DNA from: Propionibacteriaceae bacterium
GTDB lineage: Bacteria > Actinomycetota > Actinomycetes > Propionibacteriales > Propionibacteriaceae
Length of the DNA: 6,842 bases
Assembly (NCBI GenBank): GCA_003451975.1
Contig: DMIX01000093.1
Span: 1 to 6,842, forward strand
Reading direction: 5' to 3'
The notes under the pieces were generated by a model that was not told the DNA's origin, did no database searches, and worked only from the letters and a program-made list of their open reading frames with translations. Made by a program: the position numbers and the translations under genes. Below are positions 1 to 5,121 of this stretch, one piece after another (the stretch's first letter is position 1; each line of letters begins with the position of its first letter).

Positions 1-362
1 CCCCGGAACTGCTTCGTGCCATCGTTGCGACCTGGGTCGATGCCGCTGACCCGCTCGTGGTTCGCGCAGGAATCGCCGCGATCTGTGAGCCGCGCCTGTT
101 GAATGATCCGCTGACCGCGACGGCGGCGCTGGCGGCCTGCGCGCGAGCGACCGTGACGCTGGCCGCGATACCGCTGTCGGACCGCCGACAGGATGCGGTG
201 CGGGTCCTGCGCAAGGGACTGGCTTACTGCTGGTCGGTGGCCGTGGCTGCCTCACCTGAGCAGGGATTGGTGGAGTTCTTCGCCATCGACACCGACGACC
301 CTGATCTCGCCTGGGTGGTCAAGCAGAATCTGACCAAGCAGAGAATGAAGAAGCTGCTCTAG
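1..362 (+). CDS. HEAT-repeat-like protein, 3' end (5' truncated by window edge)
   Basis: The reading frame is open from base 3 through the window edge and ends at TAG 360-362, so about 120 C-terminal residues are visible. The GTG at 57 is an internal codon in this frame, so I do not take it as the start. The sequence is alanine- and leucine-rich and built of short amphipathic helices, for example around PLVVRAGIAAICEP and then ALAACARATVTLA. It ends with DLAWVVKQNLTKQRMKKLL. The pattern of one helix pair after another, with a final 'DPDLAWVVKQNL' type repeat and a basic tail, resembles the C-termini of actinobacterial HEAT-repeat proteins, which act as helical scaffolds and have no assigned reaction. 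There is no catalytic motif. The family call rests on pattern memory and is moderate. It runs convergently towards the phosphatase gene. Confidence 0.6.
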   Translation, partial: PELLRAIVATWVDAADPLVVRAGIAAICEPRLLNDPLTATAALAACARATVTLAAIPLSDRRQDAVRVLRKGLAYCWSVAVAASPEQGLVEFFAIDTDDPDLAWVVKQNLTKQRMKKLL

Positions 363-375
363 CCGCACCGCGGCT
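361..375 (+). terminator. Short GC-rich hairpin at the stop of the HEAT-like gene
   Basis: AGCCGC (361-366) and GCGGCT (370-375) pair perfectly around a 3-nt loop and overlap the TAG stop codon. No T-run follows, so it is a weak terminator candidate on its own. It may work together with the larger stem at 419-450. Confidence 0.25.
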
Positions 376-418
376 GAGACTGGCCGCTGCCGGCGGGAGC
401 CCGTGAGCCGAACGACGA

Positions 419-450
419 GGGGCGCCGCCGGACTCAGCCGACGACGCCCC
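419..450 (-). terminator. Probable terminator of the phosphatase gene
   Basis: A 13-bp stem (arms 419-431 and 438-450, 6-nt loop 432-437) begins 15 bases beyond the phosphatase stop codon. In the minus-strand RNA all 13 positions pair, two of them as G-U wobbles. In the plus-strand RNA those two become C-A mismatches. The structure is therefore tuned to the minus-strand transcript. The bases after it in the minus-strand RNA read UCGUCGUU, only weakly U-rich, as is common in high-GC actinobacteria. It sits between convergent genes. Confidence 0.55.
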
Positions 451-465
451 CTTGAACTGTTGTGA

Positions 466-3138
466 TCAGCGCTTCACTTTGGAGGTACGTGCCGAAGTGA
501 CCGTGCGGGTGGTGTAGCCGGTCTTGGTGGCCACGACCTTCACACTGATGCGCTTGCCCTTGAGCTTGCCGGTCAGCTTCAGCCGGGTGCCGGTGGCGCC
601 CTTGATGGCTTTGCCGTTGGCGTACCAGCGGAAGGTGAAGGCCGGTGCCGGAGACCATTTGCCGGTATTCACCGACAGCCGGGCGCCGACGCGGGCCTTG
701 CCCTTGATCTTCGGCTTGCTGACCGCGCTGAAGTCGGCCTTGGCGACGGTGACCGCAGCGGAAATCTGCGTCATCGTCTCGTAGCCGGTGCGGGTTCCCG
801 TCACCTGGACCGACAGCCGACCCAGTGCGTAGCTGGGTTCTACCATCAGTCGCGCGCTGGTCTTGCCGGCAAGGGGCTTGCCGTTGAGCAACCACTGGAA
901 GCTGAAGGTGGGCGTTGGCTGCCACGCTGGAGTGACAGCGCTCACCACCGAGCCCACCTTCACCATGCCGCCGATGGCGGGTACACCGGTGCCGGTCAGG
1001 GTCCCGCTGACCACGGTGACGGTGCGCTTGATCGTGGTGGAGTTCCCGGCCGCATCGGAGACCGAGTAGGTGAGTTCGTAGCTGCCCGGGACACTGGTGT
1101 TGACCTGCCCGGACACCATGACGGCGCTGGTCAGATCACCATCGGTGTCGTCAGTAGCCGATACCCCGGTCATCGGATCGAAGCTGTCGTCGACGGAGAG
1201 CTGATTGTTGCTCGGCAGCGTGATCACCGGGTCAGTGACGTCGGCCTGGGTGAGCTTCACCGAGTCGATGACCGACCGATCCGAGGTGTGGACGGTGTTC
1301 AGTGTGATCGCCGAATCAGTGACGGTGACCTCGGTGTAGCTCGGCAGCTGATCCTGAGTGGTCACAGCCGTCCAGTCATAGTTCCCCGAGATGGCGTAGT
1401 ACTTCGAGCCACTGGCGGAGTTGCCGGTGACGTACAGCACCTCTCCGGGCTTGGCTGCCAGGGTGGACTGAGCCCCCTTGGAGGTGTCCTCGCTGACGGC
1501 GCCGTCCTTCATCAGCCAGGTGCGGGCGTAGACATGGTCGTGGCCCATCAGCACCAGGTCGATATCGGCATTGGACATGATCTGCGACAGAGCCGCACGG
1601 CGGGCGACGATGTCGGAATCGTTGGCGTGGGAGGCCGTGCTGTAGATCGAGTGGTGGAAGACCACGATCTGCCACCGGAAGTTCGGATGCGCCGCGATGG
1701 TCTGAGAGACGAACTCGGCATGGCTGGCATTGTCGGTGTTGTTGGAGTTCAGATCCAGGAACAGCGCATCTCCGTAGCTGAACCAGTAGTCACCGCCGGA
1801 GGAAGTGCTGGAACCGGCACCGTGGCTGGCGTCGACGTTGGGCATGTTGAAGTGCTGGGAGTAGGCCAACGAGCCGACATCGTGGTTGCCGATGGTGGCG
1901 GCCAGCGGCACGCTCTTCAACTGATCCGGTGCCAGGAAGGCGGTGTACTGATCCTCATTGGCTGCCGAGTTCACCTGGTCACCCAAGGACAGGATGAAGT
2001 CGGTGTCCGGGGCGGCGGTCAGCGCGCTGTCCAGCGTGTTCTGCCAGCCGGTGCGGTCATTGGTCAGGCTGCTGGAGGCGCCCTCCTGGACGTCACCGAC
2101 TGCCACGAACTTCGTCTCGTGATCGTCGGCCTGAGTCTGGAAGGAGTAGGTCGGCGACCAGGCCGCGTCGTTGCCGATGCGGTACACGTAGGCGGTGGCC
2201 GGCGTAAGCCCGGTCACGGTGGCGTGCCGGTAGAAACTGCCGCTCTCCGTGGCTGAGCCGGCGGCATCGCTGGCGAAGCTGGTCGCTTGCGCAGCCGGGA
2301 AGGTGTCTCCGGTCATCGCGGACGCCGGGGCGACCTCGACCGATTGGCTCACGTCCATGGAGGAGTACCAGGCCAGATTGCGCTGGCTGGCGTCCGCACC
2401 GATGTCGAAGCTGACATCGCTGAGCTGGGGGACGCTGTCGGGATCGGTGTAGTTCGCGATCAGGCTGGAGAAGTCCAGATAGATGTCGGAACTGGTTTCC
2501 CGGTCCTGATAGAGCGCCACCGCGATGGTGTTGGTGCCTGCGTGCACCTCCGCCGCCGGAACAGTGAAGACTGAGGTTTCCGGGTCGCCATTGGAAGCCC
2601 CGGCGTACTGCAGATTGGTCGTGGTGGAAGTCGCCCGGTCGTCGTAGTAGTGCGCAACCTTTGTGCCATTGACGTAGATCCGCACGGCGTCGTCATAGGT
2701 CACTGAGGCGGCCAGCGAGTCGAGTTCGGCCACTTGGGCATCGGTGAGATCGAAAGTGCTGCGGAAGAAGAAGGTCGGGATGTCCACCTTCTGGCTCGCC
2801 GTCGGGTCGATGTACTGGTTGAGCAGAGTCTTGATGGTGCCACCGTTGATGGAGGTGGTGCCGTTCTTGGAACCGAAACCACCAGCGGCGCTCTTCCAGG
2901 TGGAATCGTCGAAGCCGCCGCTGGTCCAAGCGTTGAGGTCGTCGGTGGAGCAGGGCTCGGTGCCGTTGTCGAGGTACTTCCACGTGGTGCCTGCAGTGGT
3001 GACCAGTGTTGTTGGATCCGGTGCGGCTGCGGTCGCTGGGGTCGTTGCGGCGACGCCGGCAAAAAGTGCTGCAACCAAACCGGTTGCCCACCATCGCCTC
3101 TGTATTCGCGATGTGGGTGTGGCCAACGAAATTCCCAT
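466..3138 (-). CDS. Secreted multidomain metallophosphoesterase (purple acid phosphatase-like)
   Basis: This 890-residue exported protein probably hydrolyses phosphate esters outside the cell. Residues 1 to about 38 are a Sec-type signal peptide: basic RIQRRWW, a hydrophobic core, then AxA sites near ATAAAP. Residues 45-230 resemble a galactose-binding-like jelly roll (WKYLDNG, GFDDSTWK, VRIYVNG). Residues 236-336 are the fibronectin-III-like domain usual in purple acid phosphatases. The catalytic domain (about 341-620) shows the metallophosphoesterase ligands D349 (VGDVQ), D387 (LGDQ), N418-H419 (GNHD), H495 (VVFHH) and H533/H535 (GHDHVYAR). The tyrosine of GDxxY is replaced by N390, so the Fe-Tyr chromophore of true purple enzymes is not expected. 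Residues 635-710 look like a DUF5011 Ig-type domain, followed by two copies of an 80-90 residue repeat to the C-terminus. There is no LPXTG or membrane anchor. The ATG at 3138 is chosen because a strong Shine-Dalgarno sequence and a signal peptide follow it correctly. The substrate is unknown. Confidence 0.9.
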   Translation of the reverse strand: MGISLATPTSRIQRRWWATGLVAALFAGVAATTPATAAAPDPTTLVTTAGTTWKYLDNGTEPCSTDDLNAWTSGGFDDSTWKSAAGGFGSKNGTTSINGGTIKTLLNQYIDPTASQKVDIPTFFFRSTFDLTDAQVAELDSLAASVTYDDAVRIYVNGTKVAHYYDDRATSTTTNLQYAGASNGDPETSVFTVPAAEVHAGTNTIAVALYQDRETSSDIYLDFSSLIANYTDPDSVPQLSDVSFDIGADASQRNLAWYSSMDVSQSVEVAPASAMTGDTFPAAQATSFASDAAGSATESGSFYRHATVTGLTPATAYVYRIGNDAAWSPTYSFQTQADDHETKFVAVGDVQEGASSSLTNDRTGWQNTLDSALTAAPDTDFILSLGDQVNSAANEDQYTAFLAPDQLKSVPLAATIGNHDVGSLAYSQHFNMPNVDASHGAGSSTSSGGDYWFSYGDALFLDLNSNNTDNASHAEFVSQTIAAHPNFRWQIVVFHHSIYSTASHANDSDIVARRAALSQIMSNADIDLVLMGHDHVYARTWLMKDGAVSEDTSKGAQSTLAAKPGEVLYVTGNSASGSKYYAISGNYDWTAVTTQDQLPSYTEVTVTDSAITLNTVHTSDRSVIDSVKLTQADVTDPVITLPSNNQLSVDDSFDPMTGVSATDDTDGDLTSAVMVSGQVNTSVPGSYELTYSVSDAAGNSTTIKRTVTVVSGTLTGTGVPAIGGMVKVGSVVSAVTPAWQPTPTFSFQWLLNGKPLAGKTSARLMVEPSYALGRLSVQVTGTRTGYETMTQISAAVTVAKADFSAVSKPKIKGKARVGARLSVNTGKWSPAPAFTFRWYANGKAIKGATGTRLKLTGKLKGKRISVKVVATKTGYTTRTVTSARTSKVKR
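469..1008 (-). repeat. Two tandem Ig-like/wall-type repeats at the phosphatase C-terminus
   Basis: Residues 711-799 and 800-890 align as two copies of one module. Shared marks are FSFQWLLNGKPLAGKTSARL against FTFRWYANGKAIKGATGTRL, and GTRTGYETMT against ATKTGYTTRT. Such modules are common at the C-termini of secreted actinobacterial proteins. The second copy is much more lysine- and arginine-rich than the first and ends KVKR, which suggests electrostatic contact with anionic wall polymers (inference). Confidence 0.75.
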
Positions 3139-3152
3139 CTCATCCCTTCCCT
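3139..3152 (-). promoter_or_regulatory. Ribosome binding site of the phosphatase gene
   Basis: On the minus strand the bases before the ATG read AGGGAAGGGATGAG. The purine-rich AGGGAAGGG lies 5 bases from the ATG at 3138, a good Shine-Dalgarno match that fixes the start. A second ATG (GGATGAG) sits just upstream but is out of frame. Confidence 0.7.
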
Positions 3153-3158
3153 GTCAGG

Positions 3159-3174
3159 CATGCGGTGCCGCATG
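3159..3174. promoter_or_regulatory. 16-bp palindrome upstream of the phosphatase gene (operator or 5' UTR hairpin)
   Basis: CATGCGG and CCGCATG form perfect 7-bp arms around a 2-bp centre. The element ends 20 bases before the phosphatase start and abuts its ribosome binding site. As DNA it fits a site for a dimeric repressor. As RNA a 2-nt loop is too tight, so the stem would have to lose inner pairs. No regulator gene is in view. Confidence 0.4.
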
Positions 3175-3362
3175 AAAACCCTCGGGCAGCAAAGCAGTGG
3201 TGCGTGGTTGACAGGCGCACAGCAGATGACGGGGAGTTGACCGCTGGGCAAACGTCAGAATTGCTGTGGAGAAGGCCGCTGGTCGACGGTTTGAGAGTGC
3301 TGGTACTGTGGCGCCCGGCCGACGCGAGGATGCGGTCGGCGTGCGGCGATAGCCCCCTAGAC

Positions 3363-3437
3363 GTCGCGGCCCGAGGCAATCATCCGACGCAATTCCCCTT
3401 TGCGATCTCGGGCCGCGACCCACCATGGTCGCGGCCC
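3363..3437. repeat. Three-arm inverted-repeat cluster with two mutually exclusive stems
   Basis: Arm a (3363-3375, GTCGCGGCCCGAG) is perfectly complementary to arm b (3407-3419). Arm b, shifted by a few bases (3410-3420), is perfectly complementary to arm c (3427-3437, GGTCGCGGCCC) with a 6-nt loop. Arms a and c therefore compete for b. A small hairpin, CGCAA (3388-3392) with TTGCG (3400-3404), lies inside the a-b loop. Neither strand has a T-run after a stem. The cluster lies in the 454-bp divergent region (3139-3592), in which I find no convincing gene. Confidence 0.6.
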
Positions 3438-3499
3438 ATCACGAGCGACTCCGGACCCGGTCCTTCGGAACCACCGAAACAACACGACGCGCTTCAGTC

Positions 3500-3520
3500 G
3501 CGAGACACCCGGTGTGTCGC
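3500..3520. promoter_or_regulatory. 21-bp near-perfect palindrome upstream of the PfpI gene
   Basis: Arms GCGAGACACC (3500-3509) and GGTGTGTCGC (3511-3520) surround one central base and match at 9 of 10 positions. The element lies about 70-90 bp upstream of the proposed PfpI transcription start, where an activator or repressor could bind. Function is inferred from position and symmetry only. Confidence 0.4.
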
Positions 3521-3540
3521 AACAGATTTCGAGCAGAGCG

Positions 3541-3556
3541 GTGCATCTTGTTGCAC
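3541..3556. promoter_or_regulatory. GTGCA-N6-TGCAC inverted repeat abutting the PfpI -35 box
   Basis: GTGCA (3541-3545) and TGCAC (3552-3556) are separated by 6 bases, and the element ends directly at the proposed -35 hexamer. It is an operator-like position, but five-base arms can arise by chance. Confidence 0.3.
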
Positions 3557-3585
3557 CTGTCAGCGCACCCGGCGACGACTAGCCT
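3557..3585 (+). promoter_or_regulatory. Leaderless-type promoter of the PfpI-family gene
   Basis: The -10 hexamer TAGCCT (3580-3585) fits the actinobacterial TANNNT rule. CTGTCA (3557-3562) matches TTGACA at 4 of 6 positions with an ideal 17-bp spacer. Seven bases separate the -10 from the ATG at 3593, which puts the transcription start at or next to the start codon. The absence of a Shine-Dalgarno sequence before this ATG agrees with a leaderless mRNA. Confidence 0.6.
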
Positions 3586-3592
3586 GGTGCCC

Positions 3593-4135
3593 ATGACTGA
3601 TCTGACTGGCAAGAAGGTGGCGTTCCTGCTCAAACGAGGAGTGGAACAGCCTGAACTCACCGAACCCTGGGCGACGCTGGAGTCCGCTGGTGCTCAACCG
3701 GTGCTGATCAGTGAAGAGCCCGGCACGATCACTGCGCTGATTCACGACTGGGACCGTGGCGACGACTTCACCGTCGACCTCACCCTTGATGAGGCCGATC
3801 CCGCAGACTTCGACGCCTTGGTGCTGCCGGGCGGAACACTGAACTCGGACAAGATTCGCAATAACCCCAAAGCGATCGCCTTCGTCAAGGCGTTCTTCGA
3901 CGCTGACAAACCGGTGGCCTCGATCTGCCACGGGCCGTGGATCATGATCGAAGCCGGAGCGGTATCAGGGAAGAAGCTGACCTCCACAACCCGTATCTCG
4001 ACCGATTTGAAGAATGCTGGTGCTGAGTGGGTGGACGCCGAGGTTGTTGTGGATGGCAATCTGCTCTCCAGCCGCAGCCCTCGTGACCTGCCCGCTTTCA
4101 ACGCGGCCCTGGTGGATTTGATCGGCCGGTCGTAG
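3593..4135 (+). CDS. DJ-1/PfpI family protein (type 1 glutamine amidotransferase-like)
   Basis: This 180-residue cytosolic protein has the full length of the PfpI/YhbO branch of the DJ-1 superfamily, whose members are described as proteases, chaperones or deglycases acting on glycated proteins and nucleotides. The N-terminal beta strand KKVAFLLKRGVEQPEL carries the conserved E18. DALVLPGG (about 74-81) is the flavodoxin-like turn. The nucleophile elbow is ASICHGPW, with C112 and H113. The reading frame is open further upstream, but the ATG at 3593 is chosen because family homology begins with MTDLTGKKVAFLL and a -10 box sits 7 bases before it. The gene is monocistronic. It diverges from the phosphatase and is followed within 10 bases by a palindromic repeat. 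The exact reaction cannot be told from sequence. Confidence 0.9.
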   Translation: MTDLTGKKVAFLLKRGVEQPELTEPWATLESAGAQPVLISEEPGTITALIHDWDRGDDFTVDLTLDEADPADFDALVLPGGTLNSDKIRNNPKAIAFVKAFFDADKPVASICHGPWIMIEAGAVSGKKLTSTTRISTDLKNAGAEWVDAEVVVDGNLLSSRSPRDLPAFNAALVDLIGRS

Positions 4136-4143
4136 CTGCGGCA

Positions 4144-4166
4144 TGCCCTTCGTCAGGCTCAGGGCA
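4144..4166. repeat. Palindromic repeat, type 1 (CTTCGNCAGGCTCAG core), forward
   Basis: TGCCCT (4144-4149) and AGGGCA (4161-4166) pair around TCGTCAGGCTC. The element starts 9 bases after the PfpI stop codon and may double as its terminator. The core recurs, inverted, at 4178-4196 and twice inside cysS. Confidence 0.7.
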
Positions 4167-4177
4167 CGGTGTCGGCT

Positions 4178-4196
4178 GGCTCAGCCTGTCGAAGCC
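4178..4196. repeat. Palindromic repeat, type 1, inverted copy
   Basis: GGCTCAGCCTGTCGAAGCC is the reverse complement of GGCTTCGACAGGCTGAGCC, so it faces the copy at 4144-4166 across an 11-bp spacer. The same face-to-face layout occurs in cysS, where the spacer is much longer. Confidence 0.7.
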
Positions 4197-4220
4197 TGCC
4201 CGCTCCGGCGGCCTTCCGCC

Positions 4221-4255
4221 TGTTGATCGAGGACGCGCAGCGTCCGTTTCGAAGC
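4221..4255. repeat. Palindromic repeat, type 2, degenerate copy
   Basis: TGTTGATCGAGG...CGTTTCGAAGCC is a diverged version of the GGTTGAGGAG...CTCGAAACC unit. Its inner hairpin GGACGC-GCA-GCGTCC (4231-4245) is perfect and matches the stem sequence of the next copy at 4284-4298. Confidence 0.6.
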
Positions 4256-4274
4256 CTGGTGGCTTCCCCCGGCT

Positions 4275-4309
4275 GGTTGAGGAGGACGCCCAGCGTCCGT
4301 CTCGAAACC
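4275..4309. repeat. Palindromic repeat, type 2, forward copy 1
   Basis: The 35-bp unit opens with GGTTGAGGAG and closes with GTCTCGAAACC. The inner hairpin is GGACGC-CCA-GCGTCC (4284-4298). It faces the inverted unit at 4339-4373. Confidence 0.75.
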
Positions 4310-4338
4310 TCGCAAGCTGGTTTGTGGACTGCCTCGGG

Positions 4339-4373
4339 GGTTTCGAGACGCTCACTTCGTTCGCTCCTCAACC
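4339..4373. repeat. Palindromic repeat, type 2, inverted copy 1
   Basis: It opens with GGTTTCGAGAC and closes with CTCCTCAACC, so it is the same 35-bp unit in reverse with a different inner segment (GCTCACTTCGTTCG). It is identical to the unit at 4569-4603. Confidence 0.75.
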
Positions 4374-4390
4374 AGCCGGAAGGGAGGGAA

Positions 4391-4442
4391 GGTTCGCTCC
4401 TCAACCGGCCGAAGCAGCGAGTGGTTCGCTCCTCAACCGGCC
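4391..4442. repeat. Two solo half-units GGTTCGCTCCTCAACCGGCC
   Basis: The 20-bp string GGTTCGCTCCTCAACCGGCC occurs at 4391-4410 and again at 4423-4442. The first 16 bases recur at 4621-4636. Each is the closing end of an inverted type 2 unit (CGCTCCTCAACC) without its partner end, which suggests partial deletion or fusion of units. Confidence 0.65.
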
Positions 4443-4506
4443 GGATGCTGAGGTGGTTGCTGTTCGGTCGACCGGAGGTGGGTGGTTCTCGTCCTGCTGT
4501 GTGGTT

Positions 4507-4539
4507 GGTTGAGGAGGCCCGGAGGGCCGTCTCGAAACC
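4507..4539. repeat. Palindromic repeat, type 2, forward copy 2
   Basis: This is a 33-bp unit, GGTTGAGGAG...GTCTCGAAACC. The inner hairpin is GGCCC-GGA-GGGCC (4516-4528), so the stem is kept while its bases differ from copy 1. That is the mark of a selected or mobilised hairpin. Confidence 0.75.
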
Positions 4540-4568
4540 TCGTGAGGTGATTTGTGGACTGTGTCGGG

Positions 4569-4636
4569 GGTTTCGAGACGCTCACTTCGTTCGCTCCTCA
4601 ACCAGCCGGAAGGGAGGGAAGGTTCGCTCCTCAACC
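4569..4636. repeat. Palindromic repeat, type 2, inverted copy 2 plus solo end
   Basis: The unit at 4569-4603 is identical to 4339-4373. The solo end at 4621-4636 follows after the same 17-bp spacer as in the first block. It ends about 20 bases past the stop of the membrane-protein gene on the minus strand, so the stems may terminate that transcript. Confidence 0.7.
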
Positions 4637-4655
4637 AGCCGAGGGATGCGGCCGG

Positions 4656-5021
4656 TCAGGCTGCCATCGCGAAGAACATTGGGCTGAGGAACGGGATCAG
4701 CCACACCGCCCACACGAAGACGCTGAAAGTGTGGAACTTCGTGATGGTCTTCTCGTCCTTGCGCAGCAGCGCCACCAGCGCCCAGGCGGCGTGGATGACC
4801 ATCAAGATGATGGCGATCATGCCCGAGATGCCGTGGATGTCGAAGCTCAGGCCGCCGACGTACTCGAACATCATGGTGGTGCCGATGGTGTCGCAGATCA
4901 GGCCTGCGACGAAGAATCCGAAATGCCACCACTTCAGGCGGCCGGCGATTCGCTCGGCCCATACCCCGATGGAGTAGAAGACTAGGGCGGCGGTGATGAA
5001 GACCGCAGCGAGTGGGTTCAT
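4656..5021 (-). CDS. Small four-helix membrane protein, HsmA/TIGR03987-like
   Basis: The 121-residue protein has four predicted membrane helices: about 4-21, 34-55, 62-86 and 98-118. The loop between helices 3 and 4 is charged (RKDEKTITK). Histidines H33, H63, H77 and H97 lie in or at the ends of helices, which is compatible with haem or metal binding but not proof of it. Length and motifs (WWHFGFFVAGLICDTIGT, DIHGISGMIAIILMVIH) match the uncharacterised TIGR03987 family, now called HsmA, as I recall it. No reaction is known to me. AGGAG lies 5 bases before the ATG and fixes the start. It lies 100 bp downstream of rlmB on the same strand, so it could be the last gene of that operon or have its own promoter. 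Confidence 0.75.
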   Translation of the reverse strand: MNPLAAVFITAALVFYSIGVWAERIAGRLKWWHFGFFVAGLICDTIGTTMMFEYVGGLSFDIHGISGMIAIILMVIHAAWALVALLRKDEKTITKFHTFSVFVWAVWLIPFLSPMFFAMAA

Positions 5022-5050
5022 GAACGCTCCTGCACAAGTGAAGTCGCGCC

Positions 5051-5056
5051 ATGGTA
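5051..5056 (-). promoter_or_regulatory. Possible -10 element for the membrane-protein gene
   Basis: TACCAT on the minus strand fits TANNNT and would give a 5' leader of about 20-25 bases including the AGGAG site. No good -35 lies 16-18 bp upstream; TTCACG is 20 bp away. The call is weak. Confidence 0.3.
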
Positions 5057-5121
5057 GCGCCCGAATCGGGACCCACCGTGAAGCTGCCCTCGCGGCTCGA
5101 GCGGGCGTGACCGACGCCGAC

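Larger units (their letters stand above)
4275..4636. repeat. Direct duplication of a composite block of about 130 bp
   Basis: Block 1 (4275-4406) and block 2 (4507-4636) share the same order: forward unit, TTTGTGGACTG, inverted unit, spacer, solo end. The stretches 4334-4406 and 4564-4636 are identical over 73 bp. From TTTGTGGACT onward (4321 and 4551, 86 bp) only two bases differ. The forward halves have diverged more. Most of the gene-free stretch 4136-4655 is made up of these repeats. Confidence 0.8.

Noticed and set aside
1288..2256. Long open frame of 322 codons on the plus strand inside the phosphatase gene
   Set aside because: It lies antisense to a gene with clear domains and catalytic motifs, and its product is low-complexity Gly/Val-rich. 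It is a GC-skew shadow.
3207..3242. Possible PHO box (GTTGACA and GTTGACC) upstream of the phosphatase
   Set aside because: The two copies are 29 bp apart, not in the 11-bp direct-repeat spacing of actinobacterial PHO boxes, and the core should read GTTCACC.
3340..3404. 6C-type small RNA (C-rich hairpin loops)
   Set aside because: The loops hold only four or five C residues and the stems are 3-5 bp. The family needs two firm stems with six or more C each.
3425..3592. Upstream extension of the PfpI-family gene to an ATG at 3425
   Set aside because: The extra 56 residues have no family match and cover the promoter, the palindromes and arm c of the stem cluster. The ATG at 3593 has the correct homology start.
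3139..3592. tRNA or other known RNA gene in the divergent region
   Set aside because: No cloverleaf, no GGTTCRANYC-like T-loop, and no recognisable conserved RNA motif was found.
4136..4655. CRISPR array or insertion sequence
   Set aside because: Repeats are palindromic, face each other, are unevenly spaced and lack uniform unique spacers. There is no transposase frame or terminal repeat pair.
4169..4687. Open frame of 172 codons, and overlapping ones, across the gene-free stretch
   Set aside because: They read through palindromic repeats (FETLTSFAPQPA-type peptides repeated with the DNA), have no ribosome binding site, and exist on several frames at once. This is repeat sequence, not a gene.
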